In this document: piece after piece, positions 62,345 through 64,000 of the stretch | How positions within the stretch are numbered: the first letter of the stretch is position 1 | Layout: every line of letters starts with the position of its first letter | Assembly: GCF_027922165.1 (NCBI RefSeq) | Contig: NZ_BSFD01000001.1 | Location: 376,717 to 440,716, forward strand | Origin: Brevundimonas intermedia | Lineage (GTDB): Bacteria; Pseudomonadota; Alphaproteobacteria; Caulobacterales; Caulobacteraceae | DNA length: 64,000 nucleotides | Direction of reading: 5' to 3' | Made by a program: the position numbers and the translations under genes | Notes under the pieces: generated by a model | The model's input: only the letters and a program-made list of their open reading frames with translations | Databases searched by the model: none | What the model was told of the DNA's origin: nothing

Positions 62345-62360
62345 GGCCACATCTGTGGCC
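62345..62360. promoter_or_regulatory. GGCCACA-TC-TGTGGCC dyad upstream of the receptor gene
   Basis: A perfect 7-base inverted repeat with a 2-base spacer in the 179-base gap between the KpsS-like gene stop and the receptor start, both minus strand. It could be an operator for the receptor gene or part of a terminator; there is no adjoining T-run. No Fur-box-like sequence was seen. Confidence 0.35.
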
Positions 62361-62396
62361 AGATCGCAACATTCATGCCGCTCTATGTCGGATTGG

Positions 62397-63770
62397 TTAG
62401 AAATTCCGCCCGAACATATCCGCCACGCCGTGCGCCGTCCGCTCAATCGCCCGGGGTTCGTGGAAATTGCCGTTCACCTGGCTTTGAGCGATCACATGGG
62501 CGCGGAAGCGGGCGAAGAGGGCCGGATCGGGCGCTTGGGGCGCCGCCCAGAAATCGTCCAGCGATTGCTGATCGGTCAGGCCGTCAAAGTCGAAGAAGGC
62601 GTCGCCCACCACCTTGACCGGGGTCTGAAAACCCAAGGCTGACAGGGCGGCGCTGGAGTTGTTCACCACCATGCCGCGCGAGGCCCGGCACAACTGGGCC
62701 AGATTGCCGCCGTCGATGAAATCGACCCGGCCTTGCAACCCCCGTTCTATGACCAGCCGGCGGGTCACCGCCGCCAGATCGATCACGCCGGGATCGAGCG
62801 GGTGATTCTTGACCACCAGCCGCGCCTGCCGGGGCGCATGAGCCGCAAAACTGGTCATCACGCCGGCGAGAAAGGCCGTGTTGTCTGGATAGCGGGAATA
62901 GCGAAGCAACTGCGCGTCGCCCTCCCGCTGAAGGCAGGCGATGAAGAAGTCGCCCCGTGGCGCGATGACGTCCACCTGGCTGGCGACGGGCGACTGAAAG
63001 GCCAGTCCCAGATAGCGCCGGATATGGCCCAGGCACTGGGCGAGGGGCGAAAACGTGTAGTGGTTGGAATATCTTGGAAACAGCAGCCGCCCCAGAGCTT
63101 GGACCACATGGTAGGTGCTGATATTGACCACATGATAAGGCAAAATCCGTCCAACAGGGACAGGCTCGGGCAGTTCCGGCGCCGGCGCTCCATAGGCCTG
63201 CTTAAAACGTGGCAGGCCGCTGGACCCATTGACCCCATTCCGTTCCACGGTGATCCAGTCGGGACGGAAATAGCCGTTTTCCAGCACCCAAACCCTGGCC
63301 GCCAGGCCTTCGGCGGCCGACAGCACGGCGCGATTGTAGGGTCCGCCCTCGCCGAACAGGATGACGTCGGTATAGCCCGCCGTCATTTCCGCCAGCCGCG
63401 CGCCCCAGGCTTCTTCTCCGCCCTTGAACACCACCCCGCCGCTTCGCCGCCATTCCATTGCGTCGCCGGCGTTGAAGATCATCCGCCGCACGGTCGCGCC
63501 GCGCGCCTCCAGCACCTTCGCCAGGAGGGCGCTGAAGCGTCCGAACGGCGCGGATACGATCAAAAACCGCCGACCGTGAAGACCGGCTTGGTTCGTAGAT
63601 GACGTAGGGGGGAACCAATTCAGCGCGGTGGAATCGCCCGGGCCGATAGGAGGTGACGAAGGCGACGGCCTTGTTCGGGCCTGCACATAAGACGAAACCT
63701 GAGCGCGAAGTCTGTAACGACGCTGTCGACGCGTCGATACGGATTTAGCGGTGGGGCGCGCATCCACCAT
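62397..63770 (-). CDS. KpsS-like capsule polysaccharide biosynthesis/export protein
   Basis: 457 residues. From about 70 onward it resembles the capsule synthesis (KpsS/LipB) family: 'RRFLIVSAPFGRFSALLAKV', 'ARLVVKNHPLDPGVIDLAAV', 'VDFIDGGNLAQLCRASRGMV', 'VNNSSAALSALGFQTPVKVV' and 'DGLTDQQSLDDFWAAPQAPD'. KpsS-type enzymes add the Kdo linker to the lipid anchor of group 2 capsules. The first 65 residues are low-complexity and basic, so the true start may differ, though no other ATG occurs before the core. The ATG overlaps the stop of a possible small gene. Confidence 0.82.
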   Translation of the reverse strand: MVDARPTAKSVSTRRQRRYRLRAQVSSYVQARTRPSPSSPPIGPGDSTALNWFPPTSSTNQAGLHGRRFLIVSAPFGRFSALLAKVLEARGATVRRMIFNAGDAMEWRRSGGVVFKGGEEAWGARLAEMTAGYTDVILFGEGGPYNRAVLSAAEGLAARVWVLENGYFRPDWITVERNGVNGSSGLPRFKQAYGAPAPELPEPVPVGRILPYHVVNISTYHVVQALGRLLFPRYSNHYTFSPLAQCLGHIRRYLGLAFQSPVASQVDVIAPRGDFFIACLQREGDAQLLRYSRYPDNTAFLAGVMTSFAAHAPRQARLVVKNHPLDPGVIDLAAVTRRLVIERGLQGRVDFIDGGNLAQLCRASRGMVVNNSSAALSALGFQTPVKVVGDAFFDFDGLTDQQSLDDFWAAPQAPDPALFARFRAHVIAQSQVNGNFHEPRAIERTAHGVADMFGRNF

Positions 63771-63952
63771 CAGACATCTCTCGATTGCACGGCGCCGCTC
63801 CGCAGGGGCGTACTCGCCAACTCTGCGTCTTTCAAATCACTCGCGAGAGACCCCATCATCTCGGTCACTGTGACTTTTCCAACGGAACCGTTCAACCCAT
63901 TTTGGGCCTCGCCCGAGAAGATATCTTCGATGGCGAAACATAAGACACACAA
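63770..63952 (-). CDS. Possible small gene overlapping the KpsS-like start
   Basis: A 60-residue frame whose stop overlaps the next ATG (TGATG), the usual sign of coupling. The sequence has no recognised domain, no membrane helix and moderate composition. It is the only frame in the last 180 bases with plausible spacing to its neighbour, but no clear ribosome site is seen. It may be spurious. Confidence 0.3.
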   Translation of the reverse strand: MCVLCFAIEDIFSGEAQNGLNGSVGKVTVTEMMGSLASDLKDAELASTPLRSGAVQSRDV

Positions 63953-63962
63953 TCAAAAGCCG

Positions 63963-63982
63963 CCGCCTCCAGAAGGAGGCGG
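63963..63982 (-). terminator. Terminator of a minus-strand gene beyond the window
   Basis: CCGCCTCC-AGAA-GGAGGCGG, perfect 8-base stem; on the minus strand it is followed by CGGCTTTTGATTG. It lies just inside the right edge, so the gene it serves is outside. Confidence 0.6.
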
Positions 63983-64000
63983 GGGGCTTCGCCGTCATCT

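Overview
The window is a high-GC, gene-dense chromosome segment from an alphaproteobacterium, most likely a Caulobacterales member such as Brevundimonas. This rests on a CckA/ChpT phosphorelay pair, a fliQ-fliR-flhB-cckA gene order, CtrA-type TTAA-N7-TTAA boxes upstream of flagellar genes, an EipA (DUF1134) envelope protein and many TonB/TPR/envelope genes. The genus is an inference. I see no rRNA, tRNA, CRISPR array, prophage or classical insertion sequence. No gene-free stretch exceeds 300 bases; the largest gaps (about 277, 209, 206 and 191 bases) mostly hold interspersed palindromic repeats.

Layout. 1-1055: end of a polysaccharide export gene and a metallophosphoesterase. 1071-3604: divergent flagellar genes flgB-flgC-fliE (minus) and fliO-fliP (plus). 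3718-9865: an HU-like protein, a large exported TPR protein, DUF983, a Cys-rich lipoprotein, homogentisate dioxygenase and a membrane protein. 9862-13901: a stand-alone Lrp/AsnC ligand-binding domain, the large catalase KatE, a small secreted protein and KDPG aldolase. 13971-16239: an ECF sigma/anti-sigma/periplasmic sensor operon next to an EF-hand protein. 16286-28918 (all minus): glnE, a histidine kinase and its response regulator split by a DUF559 element, a DegQ-type protease, cytochrome c maturation genes ccmI-E-F-H and an unknown gene. 29071-30770: an ABC exporter. 30839-38178: a Pro/Ala-rich membrane protein, fliQ-fliR-flhB-cckA, then convergent chpT-cheY-cheR. 38275-43512: cysQ, nadE, a PhnA-domain protein, a CobW-type GTPase and eipA. 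43790-47720: pheS, a small overlapping gene and pheT. 47784-57642: a polysaccharide deacetylase, a hybrid kinase, rplT/rpmI, an MFS transporter, an S9 peptidase, infC, a glycosyltransferase, DUF5076 and a hydrolase. 57667-63952: agmatine-to-putrescine genes aguA/aguB, a TonB receptor and a KpsS-like capsule protein.

How the parts connect. Two flagellar clusters 28 kb apart carry the core of the type III export gate (FliP, FliQ, FliR, FlhB) plus the proximal rod/adaptor proteins. Their promoters share a CtrA-like box followed at identical spacing by a GGCATTTTCTGCCC dyad. The phosphorelay that activates CtrA (CckA to ChpT) is encoded immediately beside the second cluster, so regulator and targets sit together.

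The most unusual feature is a family of palindrome-ended units. One 450-base copy carries a complete DUF559 endonuclease-like gene and separates a response regulator gene from its kinase gene. A 144-base copy has a perfect 24-base terminal inverted repeat and keeps both ends of the DUF559 unit while lacking the middle of the gene. It sits exactly in frame near the start of fliP and adds 48 codons. This looks like an autonomous element and its MITE-like derivative. Further unrelated palindromic repeats occupy other intergenic gaps.
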